DNA from: AC-37 sp036386455
GTDB taxonomy: Bacteria; Actinomycetota; Thermoleophilia; Solirubrobacterales; Thermoleophilaceae
Direction of reading: 5' to 3'
Assembly: GCA_036386455.1 (NCBI GenBank)
Contig: DASVVS010000119.1
Location: 1 to 64,000 of the forward strand
DNA: 64,000 nucleotides
A model generated the notes under the pieces. It was not told where the DNA came from, made no database searches, and saw nothing but the letters and a program-made list of their open reading frames with translations. The position numbers were made by a program, and so were the translations under genes. Numbering within the stretch: position 1 is the first letter of the stretch; the number at the start of each line of letters is the position of its first letter. Of the stretch, positions 54,265-62,334 are shown piece by piece.

Positions 54265-55020
54265 ATGGAGCCTGTCCGACTGGCCGTGGTGGACGCCGAG
54301 AGCGCATTCGTGCGCGTGCTCGCCAACCGGCTCGACACAGCCGGGTGGCACTACCGCAGCGCCAGCGCGCCGATCGGGCCCGAGGAGCTGCTGGACATGC
54401 GGCTCAACGCCCTCGTCGTCGACGCGGCCACGGTCGGCGCCGGCATCTGGGACTACATCGAGCGCGTGGCGGACGCGATCCCGGGGCTCGGGCTGATCGT
54501 GTGCTCGGCGCCGTCGTCGGTCGCGCAGCGCGTGCGCGGCCTGCGGCTCGGCGCCGACGACTGGATCGACAAGCCGTGCCACCCGGAGGAGGTGATGGCG
54601 CGGGTCGAGGCCGTGGTCCGCCGCCGGCGCGCGAGCCTGCCCGCCGAGACGGGACCGGTGCTCGCGGGCGAGCTCGAGATCCGCGCGGACCGCTTCCAGG
54701 CCTTCGCCGGCGCCCGCAGCGCCGACCTCACGCGGCGCGAGTTCGAGCTGCTCCAGCTCCTCTCGGCGGCCCGCGGGCAGGTGCTTCCGCGCGAGGAGAT
54801 CTACGAGCGCGTCTGGGGCTACGCGATGGCGCACGGCGACCGCTCGGTCGACGTGTTCGTACGCAAGGTCAGGCAGAAGCTCGAGACGTGCTCCCCCGGC
54901 TGGACCTACATCCACACGCACTTCGGCATCGGCTACCGCTTCCAGCCGGAGCCGCGCGACGGGGGTGGGGGCGCGAGCGCGCCCGCGCCGGACTCGCCGC
55001 CTGCCTACGCAGCGGCCTGA
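54265..55020 (+). CDS. PhoB/OmpR-type response regulator with atypical receiver
   Basis: 251 residues. The receiver domain (1-120) keeps the likely phosphoacceptor Asp53 (ALVVDAATVG) and Lys103 (IDKPCHPEE). The usual acidic pair is reduced to Asp10 followed by Ala, and the LP/MPG after the acceptor is lost. The winged-helix DNA-binding domain (about 140-235) is canonical: LTRREFELLQLLSAARGQVLPREEIYERVWGY and RSVDVFVRKVRQKLE...HFGIGYRF. It is divergent from pstS and therefore the likely pho regulator. No histidine kinase gene is adjacent. Confidence 0.88.
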   Translation: MEPVRLAVVDAESAFVRVLANRLDTAGWHYRSASAPIGPEELLDMRLNALVVDAATVGAGIWDYIERVADAIPGLGLIVCSAPSSVAQRVRGLRLGADDWIDKPCHPEEVMARVEAVVRRRRASLPAETGPVLAGELEIRADRFQAFAGARSADLTRREFELLQLLSAARGQVLPREEIYERVWGYAMAHGDRSVDVFVRKVRQKLETCSPGWTYIHTHFGIGYRFQPEPRDGGGGASAPAPDSPPAYAAA

Positions 55021-55029
55021 CGGTTCGAC

Positions 55030-55035
55030 TACCTT
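55030..55035 (+). promoter_or_regulatory. -10-like TACCTT
   Basis: TACCTT ends 7 bases before the GTG start of the beta-helix protein at 55043. Confidence 0.4.
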
Positions 55036-55042
55036 GCCGTCC

Positions 55043-56638
55043 GTGAACGCGCGGACCGCGACCCTCGTCGGAATCCTGCTCGCGCTCGTCCTGCCCGCGG
55101 CCGCCCTCGGCCACGCCGAGCGCGCCACGTTCTTCCCCGACCACACGCTCAGCGCCCTGCCCAAGTACCGCACGACCGGGCCGGCGCGCGTCGTGTGCAA
55201 GCCGGACTCGGCCAAGCGGATCCGCAAGATCTTCTCCGGGAGCAAGGAGCGCGAGCGGCTGCGCCAGATGAAGAGCTGCCGCTACCGCCACATCCAGCAG
55301 GCGGTCGACGCCGCGAAGACGGGCGACCGGATCCTGATCATGCCGGGCGTCTACCGCGAGGAGCCGAGCCGGAAGATCCCGGTCAAGGACCCGAAGTGCT
55401 CCGGCGAGCAGTTCTGGGAGATCTCCGGCGACAACCACCAGGAGGACGGCCGCGTGCCGACCTTCGCGCACCAGGCCGTGTGCCCTAACGCGCGCAACCT
55501 GATCGCGATCATCGGCGACTCGCTGGCCGACGACGATCGCCGCTGCGACCAGAAGTGCAACCTGCTCATGCACGGGATGGGCCGCAAGCCGGCCGACGTG
55601 GTGATCGAGAACGACCGGCTCAAGCAGGACGTGATCCGCGCCGACCGCGCGGACGGCTTCCAGCTCCGCAACGTGCTCGTGGAGCAGGCGGGCTACAACG
55701 ACATCGACGTGGTCGAGACGAACGGCTTCCGGCTCACGCACCTCGTCGCGCGCTGGGCCAAGAACTACGGGATCCTCACGTTCGCCTCCGACAACGGGCT
55801 CTACTCGCACATCGACGCCTACGGCAACGGCGACTCCGGGGTGTACCCGGGCTCCGGTCCCGAGGGCCACTGCAAGCGCTACGGCATCGAGGTCGAGCAC
55901 GTGAACTCGCACGACAACGTGCTCGGCCAGTCCGGCACCGCCGGCAACGGCACCTGGATCCACGACTCGAAGTTCCACCACAACGCCGCGGGCGTGTCCG
56001 CCGACTCGTTCGCCCCTGGCCACCCGGGCATGCCGCAGGACTGCTCGAAGTGGGAGGACAACGAGATCTACTCGAACAACTTCAACCCCTTCCAGGACGA
56101 CAACGAGGCCTACTGCAACTCGACGCCGTTCGACAAGCGCAAGAAGGACGTGGTCTGCCCGCAGTTCCTGGCGGTCGTCGGGACCGGGTTCATGCTCTAC
56201 GGCGTGAACGACAACCTGGTCCGGAACAACAAGATCTACGACAACTGGCGCTCGGGGCTGCGGCTGTTCTGGGTTCCGTCCACGCTGCGCGGCGAGAACA
56301 ACCCAGGCGAGCAGACCGACACCTCGAACGGCAACCGCACGCTCGCGAACTCGTTCGGGGTGGGGCCGGGAGGCGCGTCGATGCCGAACGGCAACGACGT
56401 CTACTGGGACGAGCAGGGGCGCGGCAACTGCTGGAGCGGCAACGCGGTCGCGGCCGGCAAGCAGCTCAAGTCCGACCCGCCGATCCTGCCCGACTGCGAC
56501 ACGCTCGAGTCGTTCGTGCCGGTCTCGCGGCCCGACAAGACCGCCGCCGACGCGCTGTGCGCCACCTGGAACCCGCGCACGAACACCGACCCGCCCGGCT
56601 GCGCGTGGTTCACCACGCCGCCCAAGCCACAGGGTTGA
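55043..56638 (+). CDS. Secreted right-handed beta-helix protein
   Basis: 531 residues. Signal peptide NARTATLVGILLALVLPAAALG. HIQQAVDAAKTGDRILIMPGVYREE is the entry strand typical of pectate-lyase-like parallel beta-helices. Then come rungs such as GFQLRNVLVEQAGYNDIDVV, THLVARWAKNYGI, GIEVEHVNSHDN, and WIHDSKFHHNAAGVSAD. Eight or more Cys suggest disulfides. It could be a polysaccharide lyase or a surface protein; no catalytic residues are assigned. The stop overlaps the start of the next gene (TTGA). Confidence 0.8.
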   Translation: MNARTATLVGILLALVLPAAALGHAERATFFPDHTLSALPKYRTTGPARVVCKPDSAKRIRKIFSGSKERERLRQMKSCRYRHIQQAVDAAKTGDRILIMPGVYREEPSRKIPVKDPKCSGEQFWEISGDNHQEDGRVPTFAHQAVCPNARNLIAIIGDSLADDDRRCDQKCNLLMHGMGRKPADVVIENDRLKQDVIRADRADGFQLRNVLVEQAGYNDIDVVETNGFRLTHLVARWAKNYGILTFASDNGLYSHIDAYGNGDSGVYPGSGPEGHCKRYGIEVEHVNSHDNVLGQSGTAGNGTWIHDSKFHHNAAGVSADSFAPGHPGMPQDCSKWEDNEIYSNNFNPFQDDNEAYCNSTPFDKRKKDVVCPQFLAVVGTGFMLYGVNDNLVRNNKIYDNWRSGLRLFWVPSTLRGENNPGEQTDTSNGNRTLANSFGVGPGGASMPNGNDVYWDEQGRGNCWSGNAVAAGKQLKSDPPILPDCDTLESFVPVSRPDKTAADALCATWNPRTNTDPPGCAWFTTPPKPQG

Positions 56639-57075
56639 GGCGCGGCGCGGTCGCCGCGCTGCTAGCCGCGGCGGCGCTCGCGGGCTGCGGCGGCGACTCC
56701 GGGCCGTCCGTGGCGTGGGATGGACAGCCGCAGGTGGCTCAGCACCCGGAGATCCCGGGCGACGTGCTGGTGACCGCGCGCGTGCGGAACGAGTCCGGCG
56801 GCGAGCTGCGGCTCGACGCGGCCGACGTCCGGGTGGTCGGATCCGACGGACGGCCGATCAGGGCGGCGACGACCTTCGCCGCCGGCTACTCGCACTCGCT
56901 CTACCCGCCGCGCGACGCCCCGCGCGAGACGCCGCGGGCGGAGAGCGAGCGGCTCGGCGCCGCCGCGACGCTGGCGCCGGGCGAGACGGCGCCCCTCACC
57001 GTGGCCTGGCACCGCCCGCGCGCGGGGCGCGCGGTGCGGATCGAGGTGGGCGGCGAGGAGCTGCCGCTGCCGTAG
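56635..57075 (+). CDS. Small lipoprotein
   Basis: 146 residues from TTG 56635. N-terminus RRGAVAALLAAAALAGCGGDSG with lipobox LAGC. The mature part looks like one Ig-like beta-sandwich (DVLVTARVRNESGGELRLDAADVRVVGSDGR ... LAPGETAPLTVAWHR in order), similar to DUF4352-type domains. Translationally coupled to the beta-helix gene, so perhaps a partner of it. Function unknown. Confidence 0.74.
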   Translation: MRRGAVAALLAAAALAGCGGDSGPSVAWDGQPQVAQHPEIPGDVLVTARVRNESGGELRLDAADVRVVGSDGRPIRAATTFAAGYSHSLYPPRDAPRETPRAESERLGAAATLAPGETAPLTVAWHRPRAGRAVRIEVGGEELPLP

Positions 57076-57139
57076 GGCGCGGCGGGCCCCCGGCCGAAGC
57101 CGCAGGCGCTACGCGGACCCGGCCGAAAGTCGCGGGCCG

Positions 57140-57721
57140 CTACGCGGGCGCGCCCTCCTGCGCCCGCCTCTGCGCCAGCATCGCGTCGGCCGCCACGTAG
57201 CCCTCCTCGGCCAGCCGGCGCCCGGCGTCCACGTAGTCCTCCGGCTCGCTCGGCTGCCACGTCGCGAGGCCGTCCACGTAGCGGTTGAACATGCAGAACG
57301 CGGCCGCGATCAGCACGGTGTCGTGGATCTCCTTGTCGGTCGCGCCCTCGTCGCGCGCCCGCTGCACGTCCCGCTCGGTCACGTCCTTGCCTGAGCGCGC
57401 GACCCTTCCCGCGATCGCCAGGAGGGCCTTGAGCTTGGGGCTCACGTCCGCGGCCTCGGGATCGACCTTGACGGAGGCCACGAGGTCGTCGGCGCCGCCC
57501 ATGTGGTGCGCGGCGGCCGCGCCGTGCGAGGACTGGCAGAACCAGCAGTCGTTCTGCGACGAGGTGTAGGTGGCGATCAGCTCGCGCTCGGCGCTCGTGA
57601 GCGTGTTCGGCCCGCGCAGCAGCACCTCGGCGAGCTCGTTCATCGGCTTCGACGTCTCCGGGCTGAAAGCCATCGGGCCGAGGATCCCGGGCAGTCCCTC
57701 CGGCAGGGCGATGTGAGGCAT
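57140..57721 (-). CDS. Carboxymuconolactone decarboxylase-like (AhpD-fold) protein
   Basis: 193 residues. The AhpD-type redox motif is present: SAERELIATYTSSQNDCWFCQSSHGAAA (Glu, CxxC, His). The second half, RARDEGATDKEIHDTVLIAAAFCMFNRYVDGLA, is typical of peroxidase-related CMD proteins. Likely a thiol-dependent peroxidase or reductase subunit. A GGAGGACT ribosome site supports ATG 57721. Confidence 0.87.
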   Translation of the reverse strand: MPHIALPEGLPGILGPMAFSPETSKPMNELAEVLLRGPNTLTSAERELIATYTSSQNDCWFCQSSHGAAAAHHMGGADDLVASVKVDPEAADVSPKLKALLAIAGRVARSGKDVTERDVQRARDEGATDKEIHDTVLIAAAFCMFNRYVDGLATWQPSEPEDYVDAGRRLAEEGYVAADAMLAQRRAQEGAPA

Positions 57722-57785
57722 GGGCGAGTCCTCCTGTGGGTGGCGGGGGCGGCACCTTACCGGCGCGAGCCGGGCGGCCGCGGAC

Positions 57786-58553
57786 CTACGCGGCGGCCGC
57801 GTGCGCCGGCAGCGCCAGACCGCCCAGCATCAGCGCGCGCGGCGCCGAGCCGGCCATCCTCCGGGCCAGCGGCTCCGGCACGCCGAGGTCGATCGCAGCG
57901 GCCACGGCCGCGGTGAGCGACGGCGGCTTCCACGCGCCGTGAGCGTCGGAGGCGAGCACCACCGGGTGGCGGCGTGCGAGCTGCGCGCCCGCGTCGCGCG
58001 CAGGGCCGCCGTGGCGGCCGAGCAGCGACGAGGCGTTCACCTGCAGCACGGCGCCGGCTGCCAGCTCGCGCCGCAGCCCGGGTCCATCGAGCACTCCGAG
58101 CGCGCGCTCCGGGTGGGCGAGCACGGTGGCGAAGCCGCGGTCGCGCAGCTCCTCGGTGGCCGCGGCGAACCCTTCGTCGAGGCCGGCGAACGGCGACTCC
58201 ACGAGCAGCCAGCGCGCGCCCGGCGGTCCGTGGGCGATCGAATCGAGCTCGTGCTGGTCGAGCCGGCCGACCATGTCGTGCCCCAGCTCCGCGCCGACCC
58301 GCAGCTCGACGGGGATGCCCGCCGCATCGATCTCGGCCTGCAGATCGGCCACGCGGCCGGGCAGGTCGTCCACGCGCGTGTGGAAGTCGGAGCGCACGTG
58401 CGGCGTCGCGACGATCGTGCCGGTGCCGTCGGCGCGGGCGCGCTCCGCCAGCTCCAGGCTCTCGCCGAGCGTCGCCGGACCGTCGTCGATCCCCGGCAGG
58501 ATGTGGAAGTGGATCTCGGTGCGGGGCCGCTGCCCCGCGAGTGTGGCGTCCAT
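57786..58553 (-). CDS. CpsB/YwqE-type PHP-domain tyrosine phosphatase
   Basis: 255 residues. The PHP metal-site motifs are in order: EIHFHILPGIDDGP, VATPHV, GAELGHDM, LAHPERA and LASDAHG. This is the CpsB/CapC family that dephosphorylates bacterial tyrosine kinases of exopolysaccharide synthesis. No tyrosine kinase or capsule genes are in the window. Cytoplasmic. Start ATG 58553. Confidence 0.86.
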   Translation of the reverse strand: MDATLAGQRPRTEIHFHILPGIDDGPATLGESLELAERARADGTGTIVATPHVRSDFHTRVDDLPGRVADLQAEIDAAGIPVELRVGAELGHDMVGRLDQHELDSIAHGPPGARWLLVESPFAGLDEGFAAATEELRDRGFATVLAHPERALGVLDGPGLRRELAAGAVLQVNASSLLGRHGGPARDAGAQLARRHPVVLASDAHGAWKPPSLTAAVAAAIDLGVPEPLARRMAGSAPRALMLGGLALPAHAAAA

Positions 58554-58681
58554 CGGTGTACGCCGTCCTTTCTCTCGTCTTTGTCGAGATCAGGTTCGGC
58601 CATCGGCGGGCCGATCGCGTTAAAAGGCTGTGACCGGCGCCGCCGGCCCGGTCAGCGCTCCAGGCCACCGCCGCTCGGCGG

Positions 58682-58687
58682 TACAGT
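58682..58687 (+). promoter_or_regulatory. -10-like TACAGT upstream of sixA-like gene
   Basis: TACAGT ends 7 bases before the ATG at 58695; presumed promoter of the whole SixA-CHAD-CHAD-PPK1 run. Confidence 0.42.
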
Positions 58688-58694
58688 CCGAGCG

Positions 58695-59138
58695 ATGATC
58701 TGGCTGCTTCGCCACGGCGAGGCCGCGGACGGGTCCCCGGACGCGGAGCGTCCTCTGACCGAGAAGGGGGAGCGCCAGTCGCGCGCCGCGGGCGCCGCGC
58801 TCAAGGCGCTCGGCGTGGAGCTGGCCGTCTGCCTCACGAGCCCGAAGGTCCGCGCCTACGACACGGCCAGGCTCGCGTGCGAGCCGCTCGGCGCCGAGCC
58901 GTCTCACGAGCCCAAGCTGGCCGGCGGCCCGTTCGACGCCGAGCAGCTGGCGGCCGGCCTCGAGGACGGCGATGTGCTGCTCGTGGGCCACGACCCGGAC
59001 TTCTCGATGGCCGTCCACTCGCTGACCGGCGCGCAGGTGCGCATGAAGAAGGGTGGGCTCGCGGGGGTCGAGAGGGGCGAGCTGAAGGTGCTCCTGCGGC
59101 CCCGCGAGATCGCGGCCATCGCGGACGGGTCCGCCTGA
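58695..59138 (+). CDS. sixA: SixA-type histidine phosphatase
   Basis: 147 residues of the histidine phosphatase superfamily: MIWLLRHGEA with the phospho-accepting His, RPLTEKGERQSRAAG, TSPKVRAYDTA (Arg) and LLVGHDPDFS (second His). SixA removes phosphate from phosphohistidine in E. coli. The present context, next to polyphosphate genes, suggests a phosphate-metabolism role instead. Its stop overlaps the next ATG (TGATG). Confidence 0.88.
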   Translation: MIWLLRHGEAADGSPDAERPLTEKGERQSRAAGAALKALGVELAVCLTSPKVRAYDTARLACEPLGAEPSHEPKLAGGPFDAEQLAAGLEDGDVLLVGHDPDFSMAVHSLTGAQVRMKKGGLAGVERGELKVLLRPREIAAIADGSA

Positions 59139-59623
59139 TGGCGCGTGCCCGCGCGGTGCCCGGCTTCGCGGAGTCGGCGAGCTTCCGCGAGGCGGCCGTG
59201 CGCGTGGTCGCGATGCGCACCGAGGAGGTCTTCGAGCACGCGGACCACGTGCTGGACACCTCCGACATCGAGCGCGTGCACGACATGCGAGTGGCCACAC
59301 GCCGGCTCCGCGCGGCCCTGGAGATCTTCGCCACCTGCTTCCCGAAGGCGGAGCACCGCAAGGTGCTGAAGGAGGTCAAGCGCCTGGCCGACGCTCTCGG
59401 CGAGCGGCGCGACCCGGACGTGGCCATCGAGGCGTTCGCCCGCGTGCGCGACGCCCTGCCGCCCGGCGACAGCACAGGAGTGGATGCGCTGATCGACGAG
59501 CTGCGCGAGCGGCAGGGGCGCGGCAACGAGGCGCTTGCCGCGGCGATCGAGCGCGCTCGCGCGCGCGGGCTGCACGAGCGCCTGCTGGCGCTGACCGCCG
59601 CGGCGGAGGCGCCCGCCCCGTGA
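59138..59623 (+). CDS. CHAD-domain protein, first of two
   Basis: 161 residues. One CHAD helical bundle: HDMRVATRRLRAALEIFATCF with the conserved His and basic face, then RLADALGERRDPDVAIEAF. CHAD domains bind polyphosphate through these basic residues. It is coupled to the next gene by GTGA, and the two together equal one ordinary CHAD protein. Confidence 0.86.
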   Translation: MARARAVPGFAESASFREAAVRVVAMRTEEVFEHADHVLDTSDIERVHDMRVATRRLRAALEIFATCFPKAEHRKVLKEVKRLADALGERRDPDVAIEAFARVRDALPPGDSTGVDALIDELRERQGRGNEALAAAIERARARGLHERLLALTAAAEAPAP

Positions 59624-60162
59624 AGGCGCGCAGGGTCAAGGGCCTCGATCCCGACATGCCGCTCGACGCGGCGCTCGGGCGGATCGCCGCCACGCGGCTC
59701 GGCGAGGTGCACTCGTTCGAGCACGCCGTGCACGACCCCGGCGCGGTCGAGGAGCTGCACGACATGCGCATCGCGGCCAAGCGCCTGCGCTACGTGCTGG
59801 AGATGAGCGAGCCGGTGCTGGGCGCTCAGGCGGTCAGGGGCGCCAAGCAGGCCAAGAAGCTCCAGGACCTGCTCGGCGAGATACACGACTGCGACGAGCA
59901 CCTGCCGCTGGTCGAGGCCCACCTCGAGCGCCTGCGCGCCGAGGATGCCGCCGCGGTCCAGGCCGGAGCCGCGCGCGCCGCCGCCGATCTCGACCCGGCC
60001 GCCGTGCGCGAGGCGCCCAACCGGGACCACTACGCCGGCCTCGAGGCGCTCGCCACGTACCTTCGCGCCCGCCGCGCCGTGCTCTACCGGCGCTTCGTGC
60101 ACGACTGGGCCCGGCTCGAGAAGGCCGGATTCCGGGAGTCGCTCAACGGGCAGGTGGACTAG
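59620..60162 (+). CDS. CHAD-domain protein, second of two
   Basis: 180 residues. The second CHAD bundle: EELHDMRIAAKRLRYVLEMSEP, KKLQDLLGEIHDCDEHLP. Same signature (HDMR-x-A-x-[KR]RLR) as its upstream neighbour. Likely a heteromeric partner giving a full polyphosphate-binding groove; it would target polyphosphate granules. It ends directly before ppk1. Confidence 0.86.
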   Translation: MKARRVKGLDPDMPLDAALGRIAATRLGEVHSFEHAVHDPGAVEELHDMRIAAKRLRYVLEMSEPVLGAQAVRGAKQAKKLQDLLGEIHDCDEHLPLVEAHLERLRAEDAAAVQAGAARAAADLDPAAVREAPNRDHYAGLEALATYLRARRAVLYRRFVHDWARLEKAGFRESLNGQVD

Positions 60163-62280
60163 GTGGAGCCGACCCAGGCAGCCCGGCGCGAACGCGAGAA
60201 GCAGTCCGGCGGCGCGCCCGACCTGAAGGACCCGGCGCTCTACGAGAACCGCGAGCTCTCCTGGCTCGACTTCAACGAGCGGGTGCTCCAGCTCGCCGAG
60301 GACGAGAGCATGCCGCTGCTCGAGCGCGCGAAGTTCCTCGCGATCTACCAGTCGAACCTCGACGAGTTCTTCATGGTGCGCGTGGCGGGGGTGCACGACC
60401 AGGTGGACGCGGGCATCGACACGCCGGGCAGCGACGGCCTCACCCCCACCGAGACGATCGACTGCGTCGCCGCGCGCGTGGCCGAGCTCGACCGCCGCCA
60501 CCAGGAGCAGTGGGTCGAGACGGTGCTGCCGGAGCTCGCCGAGCACGGGATCCGCGTCATCACCTGCGAGGCGTGCGAGGACGAGGAGCTCGAGGCGCTG
60601 GACAGGGTCTTCCGCGACCAGATCTTCCCCGCGCTCACGCCGCTCGGCGTGGGTCCCGGCCGCCCGTTCCCGTACATCTCGAACCTCTCGCTCAGCCTGG
60701 CGATCTGGCTGCGCGACCCGGTGACCGAGGTCGAGACGTTCGCGCGCGTGAAGGTGCCGAAGGAGGTGCTGCCGCGCTTCGTGCCGATCGCCGACGGCGT
60801 CTACGTGCCGCTCGAGCACGCGATCGCGCGCCATCTCGGCCAGCTCTTCCCGGGCATGGAGATCCTGAGCCAGGACGTGTTCCGCGTGGCGCGCGACGCG
60901 GACTTCACGGTTTCCGACGAGGCCGACGACCTGCTCGAGGCGGTCGAGCAGGAGCTGCGCCAGCGGCGCTTCGGCGAGGTCGTGCGGCTGGAGGTCGGCT
61001 CGACGATGGAGGACCACCTGCGCGAGAAGCTCATCGCATGGCTGAACGTGGAGGAGCGGCAGGTCTACGACATCGACGGGATGCTCGACCTGACCGACCT
61101 GTGGGAGCTGTACGGCGCCGAGGGCCACCACGACCTGCGCGACGCGCCGCACTCGGCGGTCACGCCGCCGGCGTTCGCGCCGGGGGAGGACGGGCGCGCC
61201 GACGTCCTGGGGGCGATGCGCCAGGGCGACCTGCTCGTCCACCAGCCGTACGAGTCGTTCTCGGCGAGCGTGGTCCGCTTCGTGGAGCAGGCGGTGGAGG
61301 ACCCGGACGTGATGGCGATCAAGCTGACCGTCTACCGCACCGACGACGAGTCGTCGCTGATCCCGGCGCTGATCCGCGCGGCCGAGCGCGGCAAGCAGGC
61401 GGTCTGCATGCTGGAGCTGAAGGCGCGCTTCGACGAGCGCCGCAACATCGTCTGGGCGCGCGCGCTGGAGGAGGCGGGTGCGCACGTGGTGCACGGCGTG
61501 CCGGGTCTGAAGACGCACGCGAAGGCGCTGCTGGTGGTGCGCCGCGAGGGCGACGGCGTGCGCAACTACGTGCACGTCGGGACCGGCAACTACAACGCCA
61601 AGACCGCCCGCCTGTACGAGGACTTCGGGCTGTTCACGACCGACCGCGACCTGACGGCCGACGTCGCCGACCTGTTCAACTCGCTGACCGGCTACGCGCG
61701 GCCGCAGGAGTTCCGCAAGGCGCTCGTCTCGCCCCAGCACCTGCGCGAGGGGATCATCGAGGAGATCGACCGCACGATCGAGGCGGCCGAGGCCGGCGAG
61801 AGCGCGCGGATCGTGATGAAGATGAACTCGCTCGTGGACGCCGCCTGCATCCGCGCGCTCTACCGCGCCTCGCAGGCCGGCGTGCAGGTGGACCTGAACG
61901 TGCGCGGGATCTGCCGCCTGCGGCCGGGCGTGGAGGGCGTGAGCGACAACATCCGCGTGGTCTCGATCGTCGGCCGCTTCCTCGAGCACTCGCGGATCTA
62001 CGCCTTCCACCGCGGCGACGAGAGCCGGCACTTCATCGGGTCGGCCGACCTGATGCCGCGCAACCTCGACAGCCGGGTGGAGCTGGTCGTGCCGGTCGAG
62101 GCGCCCGAGCTCCAGGCCGAGCTCGAGGACACGCTGGAGCGCTGCTTCGCCGACGACACGTTCGCTTGGGTGCTGGAGGCGAATGGCGATTGGCGCCGTT
62201 GCACACGCGGCGAGCGCAGCGTGCACGCAGAGCTGGTCGAACGCGCCCAGGAGCGCTCGACTGGCGCGCCGGACGCCTGA
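60163..62280 (+). CDS. ppk1: Polyphosphate kinase 1
   Basis: 705 residues. Reversibly transfers the ATP gamma-phosphate onto polyphosphate. N-terminal NRELSWLDFNERVL, head domain, then two phospholipase-D-like domains. The phosphohistidine is in GLKTHAKALLVV and the second His in RIYAFHRGD; GTGNYNAKTARLYEDFGLFT is also conserved. GTG 60163 immediately follows the CHAD stop. Works with the CHAD pair and with the pst system about 8 kb away to store phosphate. Confidence 0.97.
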   Translation: MEPTQAARREREKQSGGAPDLKDPALYENRELSWLDFNERVLQLAEDESMPLLERAKFLAIYQSNLDEFFMVRVAGVHDQVDAGIDTPGSDGLTPTETIDCVAARVAELDRRHQEQWVETVLPELAEHGIRVITCEACEDEELEALDRVFRDQIFPALTPLGVGPGRPFPYISNLSLSLAIWLRDPVTEVETFARVKVPKEVLPRFVPIADGVYVPLEHAIARHLGQLFPGMEILSQDVFRVARDADFTVSDEADDLLEAVEQELRQRRFGEVVRLEVGSTMEDHLREKLIAWLNVEERQVYDIDGMLDLTDLWELYGAEGHHDLRDAPHSAVTPPAFAPGEDGRADVLGAMRQGDLLVHQPYESFSASVVRFVEQAVEDPDVMAIKLTVYRTDDESSLIPALIRAAERGKQAVCMLELKARFDERRNIVWARALEEAGAHVVHGVPGLKTHAKALLVVRREGDGVRNYVHVGTGNYNAKTARLYEDFGLFTTDRDLTADVADLFNSLTGYARPQEFRKALVSPQHLREGIIEEIDRTIEAAEAGESARIVMKMNSLVDAACIRALYRASQAGVQVDLNVRGICRLRPGVEGVSDNIRVVSIVGRFLEHSRIYAFHRGDESRHFIGSADLMPRNLDSRVELVVPVEAPELQAELEDTLERCFADDTFAWVLEANGDWRRCTRGERSVHAELVERAQERSTGAPDA

Positions 62281-62334
62281 TTCAAACGCCACCTGGACGG
62301 ATGTACGTAGCGCGAGGCGGACGGAGCACCGATA

